A stretch of DNA of 64,000 bases, taken from positions 551,475-615,474 of the forward strand of contig NZ_BNCK01000002.1 in assembly GCF_014656435.1 (NCBI RefSeq), written 5' to 3'. Below are positions 51,007 to 61,300 of the stretch, piece after piece. The stretch is from Thalassotalea marina (GTDB taxonomy: Bacteria; Pseudomonadota; Gammaproteobacteria; Enterobacterales; Alteromonadaceae). Made by a program: the position numbers and the translations under genes. Numbering within the stretch: position 1 is the first letter of the stretch; every line of letters starts with the position of its first letter. Under the pieces are notes generated by a model. The model worked only from the letters and a program-made list of their open reading frames with translations. It searched no databases and was not told the origin of the DNA.

Positions 51007-51720
51007 ATGTTAAAAAAAGCAATAAAAATCTTATCTTTATCTTCACTTCTTGTCGCTGGTTCAGCTAGCGCAACATTACTTGACTACTACGACACGATTG
51101 CAAACGGTCAAGCTCAATTTACGTCAACGGTTACAGGAGCTGGTAGTTCAGTTTCACAAGTGACTCTTTCTGGATTGAGCTATGGTAATTTTTGGGATCT
51201 AGGTGATTTTTCAATTTCAACTACCGATGGTGGTAATGAAAATATAGATTCAGCGTCTGTTGATAACGCTACTGGACAAATGATTGGTATCGATCCGCGA
51301 ATTTCCAACAATGACAATGGTGCTGGTTCAGGTATTACTTTTAATTTTGACAGTGCAATCAATGCAATTGGCTTTGAAGTTGGTGACTGGGCGACTTGTT
51401 GTTTCCCTTCAGAGCTATTTATCAGTTTTGATGGTGGTGCTGTTATTAAAGTTGCGAGTGCAACGGATGAAGATGATAACCCTGCAACTGCTGCTGGTGG
51501 CCGAATTGGTGATGCATTTTTTGTTGGTGCGATTGACGATTCTGCAACCTTTACGCAAGTAACATTCTACGGAAATGGTGTTGGTGAATACTTAACTGCT
51601 GGTGGTACTATTATGTATTCGTCATTACAAGTTGGTGTTTTACCTGAGCCTTCAACAATTGCATTATTTGTGTTGTCTGTTGCTGGTTTAACTGCAGCTA
51701 GAAGACGTAAAAATAGCTAA
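51007..51720 (+). CDS. PEP-CTERM sorting domain protein
   Basis: A secreted 237-residue protein. The signal peptide ends about SASA-TLL (residue 22), and a beta-rich Gly/Asp/Asn-rich body follows with GVGEY and a CC pair in DWATCCFPSELF. The C-terminal sorting tag is VLPEPSTIALFVLSVAGLTAARRRKNS in essence: the PEP motif, a hydrophobic helix and an Arg cluster. Such tags are cut by exosortase (EpsH-type), often in bacteria with exopolysaccharide. No exosortase gene is in this window. It occupies the place between mutS and recA where cinA/pncC often lies. Confidence 0.9.
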   Translation: MLKKAIKILSLSSLLVAGSASATLLDYYDTIANGQAQFTSTVTGAGSSVSQVTLSGLSYGNFWDLGDFSISTTDGGNENIDSASVDNATGQMIGIDPRISNNDNGAGSGITFNFDSAINAIGFEVGDWATCCFPSELFISFDGGAVIKVASATDEDDNPATAAGGRIGDAFFVGAIDDSATFTQVTFYGNGVGEYLTAGGTIMYSSLQVGVLPEPSTIALFVLSVAGLTAARRRKNS

Positions 51721-51790
51721 GTGTTAACTTTTATGTGTTAATCAAAGCATCAATTGTTTTAGATTAATTATCAATAAATGCAAAATTTGT

Positions 51791-51826
51791 AAAAGGTAGG
51801 TAATTTGTTATTCCTACCTTTTTTAT
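51791..51826 (+). terminator. Terminator after the PEP-CTERM gene
   Basis: AAAAGGTAGG and CCTACCTTTT form a ten-base stem with a 12-base loop and a T tail, 70 bases after the stop. Confidence 0.8.
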
Positions 51827-51915
51827 TATCTGATTTTCTATTCCTTTTAACTCCACAAAAATAAAATATATAGTTAAATCATAAACATAATTAGGATATT
51901 CAAAAAAACACTTGA

Positions 51916-51935
51916 TACTGTACGAGCGTACAGTA
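51916..51935 (+). promoter_or_regulatory. LexA (SOS) box of recA
   Basis: TACTGTACGAGCGTACAGTA is a perfect palindrome with the CTGT-N8-ACAG core, 47 bases before the recA ATG. Confidence 0.95.
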
Positions 51936-51982
51936 TACTTTCAGCAATTAAGTTATTTACCATCGTATTTTTGGAGTCATTA

Positions 51983-53014
51983 ATGGACGAAAATAAAGAA
52001 AAAGCCCTCTCTGCTGCGCTAAGTCAAATTGAACGTCAATTTGGTAAAGGGTCAATCATGAAGTTAGGTGAAAACCGCAGCATGGATGTTGAAACGATTT
52101 CGACAGGCTCTTTAGGATTAGACATTGCCTTAGGTGCAGGTGGTTTACCAATGGGACGAATCGTAGAAATTTATGGTCCTGAATCGAGTGGTAAAACAAC
52201 ATTAACGTTAGAAGTTATTGCTGAAGCACAGCGCAATGGTAAAGTATGTGCGTTTGTCGATGCTGAACATGCTCTTGACCCTATTTATGCTGAAAAGTTG
52301 GGTGTTAATATTAATGAATTATTAGTTTCTCAGCCAGATACAGGCGAGCAAGCGCTTGAAATCTGTGACATGTTGACGCGCTCAGGTGCAGTTGACGTGA
52401 TTGTAGTTGACTCTGTTGCAGCATTAACACCAAAAGCAGAAATTGAAGGCGACATGGGTGACTCACACATGGGCCTTCAAGCGCGTATGTTGTCACAAGC
52501 TATGCGTAAATTGACTGGTAACCTTAAACAGTCAAATACCATGATGATTTTCATCAACCAAATTCGTATGAAAATTGGTGTTATGTTTGGCAATCCTGAA
52601 ACTACAACTGGTGGTAACGCATTAAAATTCTACGCCTCAGTTCGCTTAGACATTCGTCGTATTGGCGCGGTTAAAAATGGCGATGAAATTGTTGGTAATG
52701 AAACGCGTGTTAAAGTGGTTAAAAACAAAGTTGCACCACCGTTTAAACAAGTAGAATTCCAGATTTTATACGGCGAAGGTATTAACAGCTTAGGTGAGTT
52801 GATCGATTTAGGTGTACAAAACAAGTTAGTTGAAAAAGCTGGTGCTTGGTATAGCTACAATGGCGATAAGATTGGTCAAGGTAAAGCAAAAGCAGTTGAC
52901 TTCTTGCGTGAAAATAAAGAAATCGCCAAAGAAATTGATACTAAATTGCGCGAAATGTTTTTAAGACCAGGTAAAGAACAAAAGGTTGAAGAAGAGGCTG
53001 TAACAGAATCGTAA
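51983..53014 (+). CDS. recA: Recombinase RecA
   Basis: RecA forms filaments on ssDNA for strand exchange and triggers LexA self-cleavage. The 343-residue protein starts [21 protein letters not shown] at ATG 51983 with GGAG seven bases upstream; an in-frame upstream start at 51971 is rejected. Walker A GPESSGKT is at 65-72, with [23 protein letters not shown], and loop 2 near [22 protein letters not shown]. The C-terminus is acidic. Its usual partner recX is not downstream here but at 12017. Confidence 0.99.
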   Translation: MDENKEKALSAALSQIERQFGKGSIMKLGENRSMDVETISTGSLGLDIALGAGGLPMGRIVEIYGPESSGKTTLTLEVIAEAQRNGKVCAFVDAEHALDPIYAEKLGVNINELLVSQPDTGEQALEICDMLTRSGAVDVIVVDSVAALTPKAEIEGDMGDSHMGLQARMLSQAMRKLTGNLKQSNTMMIFINQIRMKIGVMFGNPETTTGGNALKFYASVRLDIRRIGAVKNGDEIVGNETRVKVVKNKVAPPFKQVEFQILYGEGINSLGELIDLGVQNKLVEKAGAWYSYNGDKIGQGKAKAVDFLRENKEIAKEIDTKLREMFLRPGKEQKVEEEAVTES

Positions 53015-53049
53015 AACACTTTAACCTGATAAGCCTGATAAGTTAATTT

Positions 53050-53083
53050 AAAGAGCACCTTAGTCATTAAGGTGCTCTTTTTC
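53050..53083. terminator. Terminator after recA
   Basis: AAAGAGCACCTTA-GTCAT-TAAGGTGCTCTTT with a T-rich tail, between recA and the convergent receptor gene. Confidence 0.93.
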
Positions 53084-53115
53084 TTTATATAAGTTTTCAA
53101 TTTTGCTGTAAGCGA

Positions 53116-55530
53116 CTAAAACTTATAATTCATTGTTAAATTGAAAGCGCGAGGTTCACCTCGCTTTTTCGGAACGAAGCCATATGTGTCGTAGTAATCT
53201 TTATCGAGCAAGTTACGCACATGTAGTTTTACATCTAATTGCTCCGTGACCTGATAACCTAAATGAGCTGACAACAGTGCGTGGCCTTCTTTTGTATCAA
53301 GTAGTGCACCTCGTCGAGTGCCTAGTGGAAGCTCTAAATCTATACCAGGTACACCTCTAACATTGACTTTTGTATCGTCGTTCCACTGCAATGCTAAGCC
53401 AAAAGTAAAGTCGTTATAGCTATATAGTGAATTTATCTTTAACAGTTTACGTGGGGCTTCACGATTAACTTTGTCACCGTCTTGGTCTTCAAGGTTAAAT
53501 TGTGTATAGCCAAAGATTAAATCCCAGTTTTCGGTGATTTTACCAGATACTTCAAGTTCAAAGCCTTTTGAATTGGCACCATCTACTTCTCTGTATCTAA
53601 CAGGGCGTTGTTCGGCATATTCAGGAATAACTTCCCCAACATTTTTTAAAAGCGTGTCAAATAGAGCTAAATTAATCATTAAATCGTCGTTAAGTAGAGA
53701 CGCTTTTATACCTAATTCGATGTTTTGACCTGTAATGGCATTGAGTGGTTTAAGGTTTTCATTCAACATACCAAATTGTGGTTTATATGTGTCGGTATAA
53801 CTAGCATAGGCATTAACAGTGTCAGTAAAACTGTATACTAGACCAAGGTATTTACTGCTGCCATTATCATCAGATTTTTCATCACTTGCAGGGAAATTTA
53901 AGTATTGAAAAAATCGTTTTTCTTTATATTGATAAAATTTTATGCCCAGCACGACATCTAATGCGTCAGACATATCAAGTTTACCGCTAATAGCAAAAGT
54001 ATCTTCACTAATATCTTCAGCTTTTTTAACAAACTGAGTATTAAATATTGCTTTAGGTAAGTGGCCTGCGGGATTTTTATCGAAAATACTACCAAGTGTA
54101 TATTCAACGCGTTCGCCGTTTTCACGCTCTTCATAGCTTAAAGAGTCGTATTCGGTTGCGTTAGTTAGATAGGTAAGGTTGATTTGGTGTTCTCGATCAA
54201 AAGCTTCAATTCGGCCTATAGCGCTTGCCGTAATAGTCCTTACTGTGCCTTTATCATTAAATGATGCATCTTGACCTAGTAAACCAAGACCTGTTTCCAT
54301 ATCGAACGATGGTGCAGCAAAGTAAGAAAATATCGATTTAAGCTCATTAGTACCGTAATAAACCGCGGCATTTAGCTCCCAGTCTAAATTTAATTGATGT
54401 GTCAGCTTTAGCGTGTAGCCAATATGTTCTCGGTCTTGGTAAGCATAAGGGGATGCTAGGTTGGTTGACTCATCGACCTTCACCTGAAAGCCATTATCAT
54501 AAAAAAGAGGTATTCCCCATTGTAAACCACGATGATTTAACCCTTGGTAGTGAATAGTAAATCTCGCTTCTGTATTTTCTTGTTCACCCAAATAGCTATG
54601 AAACTGAGTATAAAATACTTTCTTTTCTTTGTTTTCTCGGTCGACAAAAGTGTCTTGGTCTTCATAAGCCAATACGATTCGAGCGGCGTGCTTGCCATCG
54701 CTAGTGAGGGCGCTAGAGGCGTCAATATCGACACGTTTATGGTTAAATGATCCTAATTGTGCTGAAAGGTTTAATAAGGGATCTCTGGTTGGGCGTTTAG
54801 TCATCAGGTTAATGGTAGCTGAGGGCTCGCCTGCACCTGCCATTAGCCCTGCTGCACCTCGCAATACTTCAACCGACTCATACACAGTACTGTCTAAGCG
54901 AAACTCCTGACCACTAGAAAAACCTGCTGGCATTCCGTCTTTAACATAGTCATTAACATAAAAACCTCTAGCAGAAAAAAGCGTATCGTCTGAGGTACCG
55001 TATTTATAGCGATAAACCCCCGTGGTGTTATTTAATACTTTTTCGATATCATCTAGACCATAGTCTTGAATAAAATCGATATCGATAATGGATATCGACT
55101 GAGGCGTTTCTTGTGCTGACAAGTCCAACCCAGTAGGCGACGAACTGCGACTAACTGCTTTACCATAAACTTCGATGGTTTCAATAGAGGTCACTTGCAT
55201 ATCGGGTAATGAAGCAATGGTATTTTCATCAAGCAATACAAAGTGATTATTTTCCTTTTGTTGTGCGACATAACCCGTATTGTGTAGCAAAGCATTTAGT
55301 GCTTGTTTTGCTGTTAGTTTGCCGTAAACAGGGGAACATTGGATTTGTTTGTTTTTACTCAATTCAAAAGTAACGAGTATGCTTGTTTGCCTATTAAGTT
55401 GTTGTAAACATTGGCTTAGAGGAGCTTGCTGAATATTAATGTTAACTGTATCACTGGCAAAAACAGTTGCGGAAAATTGAGAGGTTAACAGCGCAGAAAT
55501 AGCGGCTAAGCGCGATAAACGGAAATTCAC
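53116..55530 (-). CDS. TonB-dependent siderophore receptor with STN signalling domain (FecA/FpvA type)
   Basis: An 804-residue outer-membrane receptor. GTG 55530 is chosen because AAGGA lies about seven bases upstream and a signal peptide follows (MNFRLSRLAAISALLTSQFS, cut after VFA at residue 25). Residues about 28-100 are an STN domain (VNINIQQAPLSQCLQQLNRQ), the periplasmic signalling part that talks to FecR. Then come a TonB box region, the plug (GVYRYKYGTSDDTLFSARGF, VEVLRGAAGLMAGAGEPSATINLMTKRP, as in siderophore receptors) and a barrel ending RAFNLTMNYKF. The fecI/fecR-like genes upstream and a Fur box indicate iron-siderophore uptake. The frame is open far upstream of this start, into fecR. 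Confidence 0.92.
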   Translation of the reverse strand: MNFRLSRLAAISALLTSQFSATVFASDTVNINIQQAPLSQCLQQLNRQTSILVTFELSKNKQIQCSPVYGKLTAKQALNALLHNTGYVAQQKENNHFVLLDENTIASLPDMQVTSIETIEVYGKAVSRSSSPTGLDLSAQETPQSISIIDIDFIQDYGLDDIEKVLNNTTGVYRYKYGTSDDTLFSARGFYVNDYVKDGMPAGFSSGQEFRLDSTVYESVEVLRGAAGLMAGAGEPSATINLMTKRPTRDPLLNLSAQLGSFNHKRVDIDASSALTSDGKHAARIVLAYEDQDTFVDRENKEKKVFYTQFHSYLGEQENTEARFTIHYQGLNHRGLQWGIPLFYDNGFQVKVDESTNLASPYAYQDREHIGYTLKLTHQLNLDWELNAAVYYGTNELKSIFSYFAAPSFDMETGLGLLGQDASFNDKGTVRTITASAIGRIEAFDREHQINLTYLTNATEYDSLSYEERENGERVEYTLGSIFDKNPAGHLPKAIFNTQFVKKAEDISEDTFAISGKLDMSDALDVVLGIKFYQYKEKRFFQYLNFPASDEKSDDNGSSKYLGLVYSFTDTVNAYASYTDTYKPQFGMLNENLKPLNAITGQNIELGIKASLLNDDLMINLALFDTLLKNVGEVIPEYAEQRPVRYREVDGANSKGFELEVSGKITENWDLIFGYTQFNLEDQDGDKVNREAPRKLLKINSLYSYNDFTFGLALQWNDDTKVNVRGVPGIDLELPLGTRRGALLDTKEGHALLSAHLGYQVTEQLDVKLHVRNLLDKDYYDTYGFVPKKRGEPRAFNLTMNYKF

Positions 55531-56553
55531 TTTGGTTCCTTTATTTTTTAATGTATCTACTGAATAAATCGAATGAAAATAGAAAAGGTGAAAATTTATT
55601 TTGTTAAATTTTGCTGATGTAAAACTTGAACTAAGTACTTGCCTAATATTTAAGCTGAGAGTAACTGCAATAATAGCGAGTGACTTGCTCAGTGTTGTCA
55701 TTGGGATTGTGCCTGAAATGGCTAAAGATTTGACCTTTGCTGAACTGAAAATTCTGACATCAAACTTATCCTCAAGTACATCAAATAAATCAGGTAATGA
55801 CGTGTTATCAGCAAAAAACACTGAGTCTCGCCACGCGCAAAAATTAATATTGGCCTTGATGACTTGAGTATGGAAATCGTTGTCGATAACCATTTGCTGA
55901 TTAGCATATATTGCATACTCAATGCCTTGGCTTTTGACTTTTACCAGTCCATCAAAAACACCAATCACTAACCTATCATTGCGCAGTTTTACGTTAAATT
56001 CAGTACCGATAGGTATAACATCAATAAATTTCTCATTAAAATGTGTAGATAATGAAAAAGGCCTAACATCCTTACCTGTTGCGATATAAATTTCGTCCTT
56101 GAGCAGCGCTAGTTGTCTTGTTGATGTATCGATGTTGATATTGACTGCTGAATGGCTGTTTAGCCAAATCTTGCTGCCATCACTTAGTTGTTTAGTGATA
56201 AGTGTTTGTTCTGATCTTAATGTCGCATTTGCAAGTTGTCATTGCCTTAAACCATAAGGCGCCATGTAAGCTGACAAACCTATGCCGCTGGATATAGCAG
56301 CAATATTGAAAAGAAAGCGTCTACGACTCGCCGTTGAGCCAGCACGTAAAGAGTTTGCTGACACAGAAGCAAGTGTTTCTTCACTTAAGCAATTTAATTG
56401 AGTGTTAACCTGCTTAATACGCTGCCAAGCAAGTTGATTTGCTTCCAGCTGTAGCCATTGATCAAATTGGTGTTGTTGCTGTTCTGATAAACCTTCTGCT
56501 GATTCTACAGCCCACAGCGCGGCTTCACGTAGGGCGTGTTCAGAAACTTTCAT
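55531..56553 (-). pseudogene. FecR-type anti-sigma/sigma regulator, interrupted by in-frame TGA and lacking its own stop
   Basis: Reading from ATG 56553, the first 104 codons give a FecR N-terminus (KVSEHALREAALWAVESAEG, FDQWLQLEANQLAWQRIKQV) and a membrane helix preceded by RRRFLFN. A TGA at 56241-56239 interrupts the frame. The same frame continues without shift as typical FecR: LSDGSKIWLNSHSAVNINI, IPIGTEFNVKLRNDRLVIGV, FDGLVKVKSQGIEYA, and an STN-like end ISGTIPMTTLSKSL. No stop occurs before the receptor start at 55530. Total length ignoring the TGA (341 codons) matches intact FecR. The TGA lies in the context CAA-TGA-CAA. It is most simply a decaying gene; read-through or a sequencing error remain possible. 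Confidence 0.8.
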
Positions 56554-57049
56554 CGTCAAACGCAATAGCAATAGCGGTTAACACCTGCGCCATATAATTT
56601 TTGATAGAGCGCTCTGTTACCTTTAGTTGCAGTGCAATTTGTTTGTATGTCAGACCGTCGAACTGCGCCATTAGAAAGGTTTTGCAAAGCTTTTCAGGTA
56701 AGGCATAGAGTACGTCACTAATTTTTATAAGGCTGGTTAACATGAGTAACTTGGCTTCTTCAGAGATCACAGTGTGACAAGCATGTGTTTGAAGAGCAGA
56801 TAAATACGCTTGCTCTACTTGTTGTCTACGCCACTGGTCGATACAAATTCCATTTGCGACACGCTTTAAATAACCTTTTGCTTTAATATGGCTATCAAAG
56901 GTTACTGGTTTTGAAAGTAGTTGAACAAATGCGTCATGTGCTACGTCAGCAGCTTGCGCATGGCACTTTAATTTTGCAGTTAATAACTGATAAAGCCATG
57001 TGTGATGTGCATGGTAAAAATCAGCACTATTGCTGAAGGCAATACTCAT
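56540..57049 (-). CDS. FecI-like ECF sigma factor
   Basis: A 169-residue ECF sigma of the iron-starvation (FecI) type. Region 2 is visible in YHAHHTWLYQLLTAKLKCHAQAADVAHDAFVQLL and KGYLKRVANGICIDQWRRQ. Region 4 is LYALPEKLCKTFLMAQFDGLTYKQIALQLKVTERSIKNYMAQ. Such sigmas transcribe the neighbouring receptor gene when FecR signals that the siderophore is bound. It overlaps the fecR start by 14 bases. A Fur box lies directly upstream. Confidence 0.92.
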   Translation of the reverse strand: MSIAFSNSADFYHAHHTWLYQLLTAKLKCHAQAADVAHDAFVQLLSKPVTFDSHIKAKGYLKRVANGICIDQWRRQQVEQAYLSALQTHACHTVISEEAKLLMLTSLIKISDVLYALPEKLCKTFLMAQFDGLTYKQIALQLKVTERSIKNYMAQVLTAIAIAFDDESF

Positions 57050-57056
57050 TCTTTTT

Positions 57057-57075
57057 GTAAATAATAATAATTCCC
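57057..57075 (-). promoter_or_regulatory. Fur box upstream of the fecI-like gene
   Basis: GTAAATAATAATAATTCCC matches 13 of 19 Fur consensus positions. On the minus strand it reads AATGGGAATTATTATTATT, very close to AATGAGAATTATTATCATT of marine gammaproteobacteria. It begins eight bases upstream of the sigma-factor ATG. Confidence 0.75.
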
Positions 57076-57235
57076 ATTAGCGTTGGATTATATCGTGTTT
57101 AATCTAAGCTGCAAGCAAGTTTTAGTACAATTAAGCCTATGATTTCATCATGAATAATCTCTTTGTCGATAGATTAGCTGAGTTCTCATCGCTCATGTAT
57201 ATAACACTTAGGTTAAGTTCATATCAAAATCATTT

Positions 57236-57267
57236 AGACGTCTATACGTTTAGATGTTGACATATCT
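57236..57267 (+). promoter_or_regulatory. MetJ operator (tandem met boxes) of metA-metH
   Basis: Four adjacent eight-base boxes: AGACGTCT (8 of 8 to consensus), ATACGTTT (6), AGATGTTG (5) and ACATATCT (5). MetJ with S-adenosylmethionine binds such tandem sites cooperatively. The block ends 86 bases before the metA start. Confidence 0.9.
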
Positions 57268-57353
57268 AGCAATCCAAGGCACATTACACGCTAGACTAAA
57301 CTAGGTTTCCAAATGCTATTCTTAGCTAAGTAAATTGCGATTAGGTGTCAACA

Positions 57354-58301
57354 ATGCCCATTAAAATTCCCGACCAGCTTCCTGCGTTACAAGTGCTTGA
57401 TAATGAAAATATTTTCGTTATGTCAGAACATCGTGCTGCCAATCAGGATATCCGTCCAATGGAAGTGGCTATTTTAAATTTGATGCCTAATAAAATTGAA
57501 ACGGAAATTCAAATTTGCCGTATGTTGTCGAATACGCCATTGCAAATTAATATCGACTTTGTTCGTATTCATGCCAATGAATCTAAACACACACCGACCG
57601 AGCATTTAGAAAATTTTTATCATTTGTTCGACGATATTAAGGACAAACAATACGATGGCTTAATCATCACCGGAGCACCTTTAGCGCTCATGGAATATGA
57701 AAAAGTGACGTTTTGGGACAAAATATGTGAGGTGTTTGACTGGGCAGAAGAACATGTAACCTCTACCATGTTTTCGTGTTGGGCAGCACATGCTGCTTTG
57801 TTCCATCACTATGGTTTAAAGCGTCATTTAAGAGATGAAAAACTATCAGGTGTTTTTGCACACAGCCCACTAGATGTCAAAGAGCCATTAACACGTGGCT
57901 TTGACCAGTTTTTCAATGTGCCTCATTCACGTTTTGGTTATATATCGCGAGAAGATTATCAGTCGGTGGATAGTTTACAGATTTTGGCTGAATCGCCTGA
58001 AGCAGGGGTGTATTTGGTAGCAAGTAAAGACCAACGACAAGTGTATCTAACTGGTCATCCTGAATATGATGCCAATACACTACATGATGAATATTTGCGT
58101 GATACTCAAGCGAAAGATGCGGTTAAATTACCAGAAAACTATTATCCAAGTGATGACGTTAGTCAAACGCCACATTGTTCATGGAAGAGCCATGGTAGTC
58201 TATTATTTACTAACTGGCTGAACTACTACGTTTATCAAATTACGCCTTATCAACTAGACAGTCGTAGCGTAAAAGCCATTCACCCAGATACCATTATTTA
58301 A
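57354..58301 (+). CDS. metA: Homoserine O-succinyltransferase (MetA family)
   Basis: MetA acylates homoserine, the first committed step to methionine. ATG 57354 follows AGGTG; a GTG at 57345 lies on that ribosome site and is rejected. The 315-residue protein has the nucleophile Cys142 in [11 protein letters not shown] and the His-x-Glu pair in YLTGHPEYD. At the position known to sort acyl-CoA specificity (111, in TGAPLALME) the residue is Ala, small like the Gly of succinyl-using enzymes, which favours succinyl-CoA (tentative). It is coupled with metH five bases downstream and lies behind MetJ boxes. Confidence 0.95.
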   Translation: MPIKIPDQLPALQVLDNENIFVMSEHRAANQDIRPMEVAILNLMPNKIETEIQICRMLSNTPLQINIDFVRIHANESKHTPTEHLENFYHLFDDIKDKQYDGLIITGAPLALMEYEKVTFWDKICEVFDWAEEHVTSTMFSCWAAHAALFHHYGLKRHLRDEKLSGVFAHSPLDVKEPLTRGFDQFFNVPHSRFGYISREDYQSVDSLQILAESPEAGVYLVASKDQRQVYLTGHPEYDANTLHDEYLRDTQAKDAVKLPENYYPSDDVSQTPHCSWKSHGSLLFTNWLNYYVYQITPYQLDSRSVKAIHPDTII

Positions 58302-58306
58302 TTGAG

Positions 58307-61300
58307 ATGAGCAGCAGTAACATGAACAAATCAGCGTCTTACACTTTGTTAGAACAGCAACTTGCAGAGCGTATTTTAATACTTGATGGCGCAATGGGCA
58401 CCATGATCCAAGCATATAAGCTGGAAGAGCAAGATTATCGTGGTGAGCAATTTTCCGACTGGCATCTTGATGTAAAGGGTAATAATGATATGTTAGTGCT
58501 TACTCAGCCTGATATTATCAAAGCGATTCATGCTGAGTACCTTGAAGCCGGCGCAGATATCATTGAAACGAATACCTTCAATGCGACGACTATCGCGATG
58601 GCTGATTACGATATGCAGGCGCACAGTGCTGAGATCAACTTAGCGGCAGCCCAAATTGCTCGTAAAACTTGTGATGAATATACCGCAAAAACACCAGATA
58701 AACCGCGTTTTGTTGCTGGTGTCTTGGGCCCGACTAACCGCACTTGTTCTATCTCTCCTGACGTTAATGACCCAGCTTATCGTAATGTCACCTTTAATGA
58801 ATTGGTTGATGCGTACATCGAATCAACCAAAGCGTTAATTGAAGGTGGTTCAGATATCATTCTTATCGAAACCATTTTTGATACCTTAAATGCTAAAGCT
58901 GCGGTATTTGCAGTTGAAACGGTATTTGATGAGCTTGGCTATAAACTGCCTGTGATGATTTCAGGCACGATAACCGATGCTTCTGGTCGCACTTTATCTG
59001 GTCAAACAACGGAAGCGTTTTATAACTCTTTACGTCATGCTAAACCGATTTCGTTTGGTTTAAACTGCGCTCTAGGACCTGTTGAATTAAGGCAATATGT
59101 TCAAGAAATGAGCCGTATTAGTGACTGTGCTGTATCTGCTCATCCTAACGCTGGCCTGCCAAATGCATTTGGAGAATATGACTTTAGCGTTGACGATATG
59201 AATACACATGTCGCAGAGTGGGCGCAAGCAGGCTTTTTAAATATTATTGGTGGTTGTTGTGGTACAACACCAGAGCATATTCGAGGTATGGCTGAATCTG
59301 TTGCTGGTATTACACCAAGAAAAATAGCCGCAAGAGAGATCGCTTGTCGCTTATCTGGTTTAGAAGCACTCACCATCAAAGAAGACACTTTATTTGTTAA
59401 CGTTGGTGAGCGTACTAACGTAACAGGCTCAGCCATTTTTAGACGTTTGATCACCGAAGAGAACTACGATCAAGCGATTGCCGTTGCTTTGCAGCAAGTA
59501 GAAAATGGCGCACAAATTATTGATATCAACATGGACGAAGGCATGTTGGACTCAAAAGCTGCCATGGTGCGCTTTTTGAACCTAATCGCCGGTGAACCAG
59601 ATATCGCCAAAGTGCCCATCATGCTTGATTCATCCAAGTGGGACATTTTAGAAGCGGGTTTACAGTGCATTCAAGGTAAAGGCATTGTAAATTCAATTTC
59701 ACTAAAAGAAGGTGAAGAACAATTTAGAAAACAAGCTGAGCTACTACGTCGCTACGGCGCTGCCGTTATTGTTATGGCGTTTGATGAAGTAGGCCAAGCA
59801 GATACACGCAAACGCAAATACGAAATTTGTCATCGTGCTTACCACATCTTAGTCGATGAAATTGGCTTCCCTGCCGAAGATATTATTTTCGACCCGAATA
59901 TTTTTGCTGTAGCAACCGGAATTGAAGAGCACAACAATTACGCAGTTGATTTCATTGAAGCGGTTGCTGACATCAAGCAAAACTTACCACATGCCATGAT
60001 TTCGGGTGGTGTATCTAACGTTTCATTCTCGTTTAGAGGCAATAACCCTGTTCGTGAAGCGATTCATGCCGTGTTTTTATACCATGCGATTAAAAATGGC
60101 ATGGACATGGGCATTGTTAACGCGGGTCAACTAGCCATTTATTCTGATATACCAGAAGATCTTCGAGTAGCGGTTGAAGATGTTATTCAAAACAGCGATG
60201 ACGGTGCAACAGAACGTTTATTGGATATCGCAGAGAAGTACCGTGGTCAAGGCGGTACCAAAGACAGCAAGGTCGATTTAGCATGGCGAGAACTGCCAGT
60301 GACTAAGCGCCTTGAACATGCTTTAGTTAAAGGTATTAATGAATTTATTGTCGAAGATACCGAAGAAGCCCGTTTAGAAGCAAGCCGACCATTGGATGTG
60401 ATTGAAGGTCCATTAATGGATGGTATGAACGTGGTAGGTGATTTGTTTGGTGCCGGTGAAATGTTCTTGCCACAGGTAGTTAAGTCTGCACGGGTAATGA
60501 AACAAGCAGTAGCGCATTTACAGCCTTTTATTGAAGAAGAAAAAACCGAAGCCAGTTCAAACGGTAAAATTTTGCTAGCAACAGTAAAAGGTGACGTGCA
60601 CGATATCGGCAAAAATATTGTTGGTGTAGTACTTCAGTGTAATAACTTTGAGATCATTGACTTAGGCGTTATGGTGTCGTGTGAAGATATCTTACGTGTG
60701 GCCAGAGAAGAAAATGTTGATGTGATAGGCTTATCGGGTCTAATTACTCCATCACTTGATGAAATGGTACATGTTGCCAAAGAAATGCAACGTCAAGAGT
60801 TCGAAATTCCGTTACTAATTGGCGGCGCTACAACATCAAAAGCCCACACTGCAGTAAAAATTGAGCACCAATACAAAGAGCCTGTGGTTTATGTACCAAA
60901 CGCATCGCGCTCGGTATCTGTGGTGAGTAGCTTGTTATCAAAAGAGTTACGTGGCGACTTTATTGCTCGTCAAGACAAAGAATATGAACGTGTTCGTGAG
61001 CGTCACTATAAAAAAGGGCCGCGTAGTAGCCTGATCAGCATCGAAGATGCGCGCGCTAATCGCACGCCAATTACCTTTGATGATTACACACCAGTTAAAC
61101 CGAAAAAGTTAGGCGTCACCGTACTTGATAACTTAGATTTGAATGTGGTGAGAAACTACATCGATTGGACGCCATTTTTCATGACATGGCAGTTATCGGG
61201 TAAGTTTCCATTAATATTACGCCATGAAGTGGTCGGCGAAGAAGCTACTAAGCTTTATAACGATGCTAATGCCATGATTGATGACGTGATCGCTAATAAT

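Noticed and set aside
54544-54910. Plus-strand frames inside the receptor gene (about 54544-54910)
   Set aside because: They are antisense shadows of the TonB-dependent receptor, with no ribosome sites or recognisable domains.
56239-56241. Selenocysteine at the fecR TGA
   Set aside because: FecR proteins have no selenocysteine or catalytic Cys at this place, and no obvious SECIS-type hairpin was recognised just downstream.
59140-60612. Minus-strand frames opposite metH (59140-59454, 60247-60612)
   Set aside because: They lie antisense to conserved MetH coding sequence and have no independent support.
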